Source: Gammaproteobacteria bacterium (lineage in GTDB: Bacteria > Pseudomonadota > Gammaproteobacteria > UBA12402). From it: a stretch of 8,137 nucleotides of DNA. Numbering within the stretch: position 1 is the first letter of the stretch; every line of letters begins with the position of its first letter. The DNA lies in the NCBI GenBank assembly GCA_028282395.1, contig JANQHY010000011.1, positions 1 through 8,137 on the forward strand, read 5' to 3'. Position numbers and translations under genes: made by a program. The notes under the pieces were generated by a model that worked only from the letters and a program-made list of their open reading frames with translations, was not told where the DNA came from and ran no database searches. Positions 6,061 through 8,137 of this stretch are shown here, one piece after another.

Positions 6061-7443
6061 CTAACCGCTGCCAAACTGAACCGTCAGCACAGCAATTGGC
6101 GATACATTTGCTGCACTGTCCGTTGCCTGAACATTAAAAATACCAGGCTGTCCTGTCACCGTTTGAAAACGATAGGTACAGGAGGTTACTTGTGCATTAA
6201 CAGCACAAGTTTGGCTCTGGAATACTGCTGAATTAGATAAGGTTTGACCTGGGCTCGATGTGTTAGGCGTATTATTAATCTCTGTAAGTACCGTACTACT
6301 GTTAAATGTGTTGCCCTGTGCCGTCACGATTAAATCATATTGAAGTCCACCTTCACCGTACTCCCAAATAGCTGGCACACTATTACCATTCCCCAAATTA
6401 ACCAAAGGACCTAAACCATCACCGACTCGCTTCTGATCAACTACTGCCAGTACCTGCTTCATCTTTATTGCTGGGACAGCGGTCCAATTTCTTAGTGGTG
6501 GCGCCACTGCTTGTCTCCTTAATGAGGCCAGATTCGGTCGCCGCTTAGGCATAGCAAAGTCATAATTAATGTCAACCGTCACACGACTGTCATTTGGCAA
6601 TCCACTACCGCCGATAATACGTTCAAGCGCAACACCTAAATTTAACTGACTAGTTGGCTGGTAGTAAATCCCGCCCTGAAATTCATCAAGCGGAACTACT
6701 CGCTTTGCTAATAGTTTCACGCGAAACTGTTTCGTAAGAAGCTGATCTAGACTTACTGTACCACCAATACCGCGCTCATCATGCCGACTACCAATACATT
6801 TGGTGTCATACGTAACATCACTATAATTAACTGCTGCTAAAATATGCGTATTCGCTAAAGGAAACAGATCAACACCAACACCTCCACTACCATTTCTCCC
6901 TCCAGCAATACGACGATAATTTTCGTAAATCAATCCATTACTATCTCTATAGTCCTTAGGTGATAAGGTTTTACTATTGGCATAACTATAATGTCCACCG
7001 ACAAAAACATCGTTAATAATGTTTGAATTTAATAGATACTCATACTGTGCACCAATAGCTGGCTGGCCAATCCATTCACGCACTTCACCAGATAAAAAGT
7101 TGAACTCCATTTTTTGGCGCAAGTACTCTGCCGTCACCTTGAATAGTTGATTTTGCCTAGGCTGCATACCCCACGTTAGATTCGCTCGCGTCTGTCTCGG
7201 CCCCCCATCAAGAATTAGGGAAAGCGCATTCATTATGCCAATTTGCTGTGTATACTGGCCGGTAAATATCCAACCATAAAGATCACTATAGGTTGCCCCA
7301 CCATAAACTGGGCCCATATTCCAAGCAGCACTATTTGATGTAACAGTAGGCGTCTCTAAACCAGATATTGGTTGACTCATTGCACTAGCCAACAATGACA
7401 CAGCAATAATTATGCTTGATAGAAGACGTGTTAATTTTCGCAT
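6061..7443 (-). CDS. Exported outer-membrane beta-barrel protein with C-terminal Ig-like domain
   Basis: 460 residues. A signal peptide covers about residues 1-23: basic MRKLTR, a hydrophobic SSIIIAVSLLAS core, then a small-residue cleavage region near ASAMS. Residues 40-296 alternate polar and hydrophobic strands with aromatic girdle residues and end in VTVDINYDF, typical of an outer-membrane barrel. After a Pro/Arg-rich linker (297-330), residues about 365-458 read as an all-beta Ig-like domain (DLIVTAQGN; then YRFQTVTGQPGIFNVQA) with Cys413 and Cys422 placed for a disulfide. Barrel first and Ig domain last is the order of inverse autotransporters (intimin/invasin type), though the barrel is not clearly of that family. 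Similar exported proteins of unknown function occur in Legionella and Coxiella as I recall. It is convergent with the ligase gene, 23 bp apart, with no hairpin between them. Confidence 0.8.
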   Translation of the reverse strand: MRKLTRLLSSIIIAVSLLASAMSQPISGLETPTVTSNSAAWNMGPVYGGATYSDLYGWIFTGQYTQQIGIMNALSLILDGGPRQTRANLTWGMQPRQNQLFKVTAEYLRQKMEFNFLSGEVREWIGQPAIGAQYEYLLNSNIINDVFVGGHYSYANSKTLSPKDYRDSNGLIYENYRRIAGGRNGSGGVGVDLFPLANTHILAAVNYSDVTYDTKCIGSRHDERGIGGTVSLDQLLTKQFRVKLLAKRVVPLDEFQGGIYYQPTSQLNLGVALERIIGGSGLPNDSRVTVDINYDFAMPKRRPNLASLRRQAVAPPLRNWTAVPAIKMKQVLAVVDQKRVGDGLGPLVNLGNGNSVPAIWEYGEGGLQYDLIVTAQGNTFNSSTVLTEINNTPNTSSPGQTLSNSAVFQSQTCAVNAQVTSCTYRFQTVTGQPGIFNVQATDSAANVSPIAVLTVQFGSG

Positions 7444-7475
7444 CCCTGCTACCCCTTTCCTTGCACAATTTTTTT

Positions 7476-7481
7476 ATTATA
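7476..7481 (-). promoter_or_regulatory. -10 element for the barrel protein gene
   Basis: Read on the minus strand this is a perfect TATAAT, about 33 bp before the ATG at 7443. No convincing -35 stands 17 bp upstream. The leader would be about 25 nt and contains an AAGGAAAGGGG purine stretch suitable for ribosome binding. Confidence 0.5.
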
Positions 7482-7655
7482 GTATAAATTAGCATATTGG
7501 TTTATTTCTTTCGTCGCAATCCTTTAAATGGCATCTTTTCCCTGCAGACTATAATTCACATGCTCTCCTTTATTCCATAGGTCAACGCTAGAAAAAAGAG
7601 TAGACACGAAAAAACTTGCCCCTAGCCACAAAAAAATCGATAAAATCTTACAACA

Positions 7656-7684
7656 TTGTTACTAACTCTCAGGTACACTATGAC
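7656..7684 (+). promoter_or_regulatory. Possible promoter for the glycosyltransferase gene
   Basis: TTGTTA (7656-7661), a 17-bp spacer and TATGAC (7679-7684) each match the sigma-70 consensus in four of six bases. The start would fall near 7691, giving a leader of about 23 nt with AGAGG at 7700-7704. This is a moderate match in AT-rich DNA. Confidence 0.35.
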
Positions 7685-7713
7685 AAAATTACATAGGGTA
7701 GAGGTCATCACTA

Positions 7714-8137
7714 ATGATTAGCGTACTAATTATTAATTATAATACTGCACAGATGGTCAAGAGAGCAGTAGAGTCAATATTAAAACAGACTGGTGTAGCA
7801 GTTAAAGTATTAGTACTCGACAACAATAGTCAAGACAATAGTGTTGAAGTACTACAATCTTTTTCCAACGATATCGAGCTTGTAGCTAACAAAGAGAATG
7901 TTGGTTTTGGCAAAGGGGTAAATATGCTGTTTGAACGGGTTACGACTCCCTATATCTATCTATTAAATCCCGATGCCTGGTTACAAAAGACTGACACCCT
8001 GGCAAGACTGGTCGACTATATGGAGAATAACCCTCAATACGGTATCGTTACGACTGCACTGGAAGATGAGCACGGTCAAAAAGCATTTAACCCCCACGGT
8101 CGCACCTATATTGGCGAACGCTACATTAAACACCCTC
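7714..8137 (+). CDS. Family 2 glycosyltransferase, N-terminal part, cut by the window end
   Basis: 141 codons are visible and the frame is still open at the right edge. The start ATG has AGAGG 9 bp upstream. The GT-A fold of the rhamnosyltransferase-like group of family 2 is plain: SVLIINYNTAQMV (3-15) forms the first nucleotide-binding strand, LVLDNNSQDNSVE (33-45) the second, KENVGFGKGVN (60-70) is the next signature, and LLNPDAWL (83-90) carries the metal-binding Asp87 where DxD is replaced by PDA, as is usual in this subgroup. It should move a sugar from a nucleotide-sugar to a growing surface glycan (O-antigen, capsule or lipopolysaccharide core) on the cytoplasmic side. No signal peptide. 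It is divergent from the barrel protein gene. The C-terminal part is not seen, so acceptor and sugar cannot be guessed. Confidence 0.92.
   Translation, partial: MISVLIINYNTAQMVKRAVESILKQTGVAVKVLVLDNNSQDNSVEVLQSFSNDIELVANKENVGFGKGVNMLFERVTTPYIYLLNPDAWLQKTDTLARLVDYMENNPQYGIVTTALEDEHGQKAFNPHGRTYIGERYIKHP

Noticed and set aside
7485..7655. A small RNA or gene in the space between the barrel and glycosyltransferase genes
   Set aside because: No open frame with a ribosome binding site, no stable hairpin followed by T's, and no tRNA-like fold was seen; only AT-rich promoter-like sequence.

Overview
The window looks like an AT-rich gammaproteobacterial chromosome. A eukaryotic-like Ser/Thr kinase, decayed genes and an outer-membrane barrel with an Ig-like tail together suggest a host-associated lineage of the Legionella/Coxiella type. 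That placement is inferred from gene content and base composition; no rRNA or other marker gene is present.

Layout, left to right. (1) 17-532 (+) encodes a small protein of unknown function with a DGYPEGAA signature, closed by a strong intrinsic terminator at 571-602. (2) 603-1285 has no intact gene. It holds coding-like debris in several frames on the + strand and one interrupted reading on the - strand. (3) A near-consensus extended -10 promoter (1286-1313) drives a 765-residue protein kinase (1363-3660, +) with a complete set of catalytic motifs and a long C-terminal region I cannot assign. This is the best candidate for a secreted host-directed effector. (4) 3661-4203 is again decayed. 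The stretch 3768-4009 can be pieced together across two frameshifts as the N-terminus of an acetolactate-synthase-type thiamine-diphosphate enzyme. (5) 4204-4545 (-), a small DUF6176-like protein, and 4658-6037 (+), a PaaK/CapK-type adenylate-forming ligase, diverge from a 112-bp control region. That region carries an extended -10 overlapped by a 9-bp inverted repeat, a likely operator. (6) 6061-7443 (-) encodes an exported beta-barrel protein with a C-terminal Ig-like domain, convergent with the ligase. (7) A family 2 glycosyltransferase starts at 7714 (+) and runs off the right edge.

The ligase, barrel protein and glycosyltransferase all fit cell-envelope or surface chemistry, but their transcription directions show they are not one operon. 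The kinase stands alone between two stretches of gene debris, as expected of an accessory effector kept while its neighbours decay. No tRNA, rRNA, CRISPR array, insertion sequence or integrase was seen.
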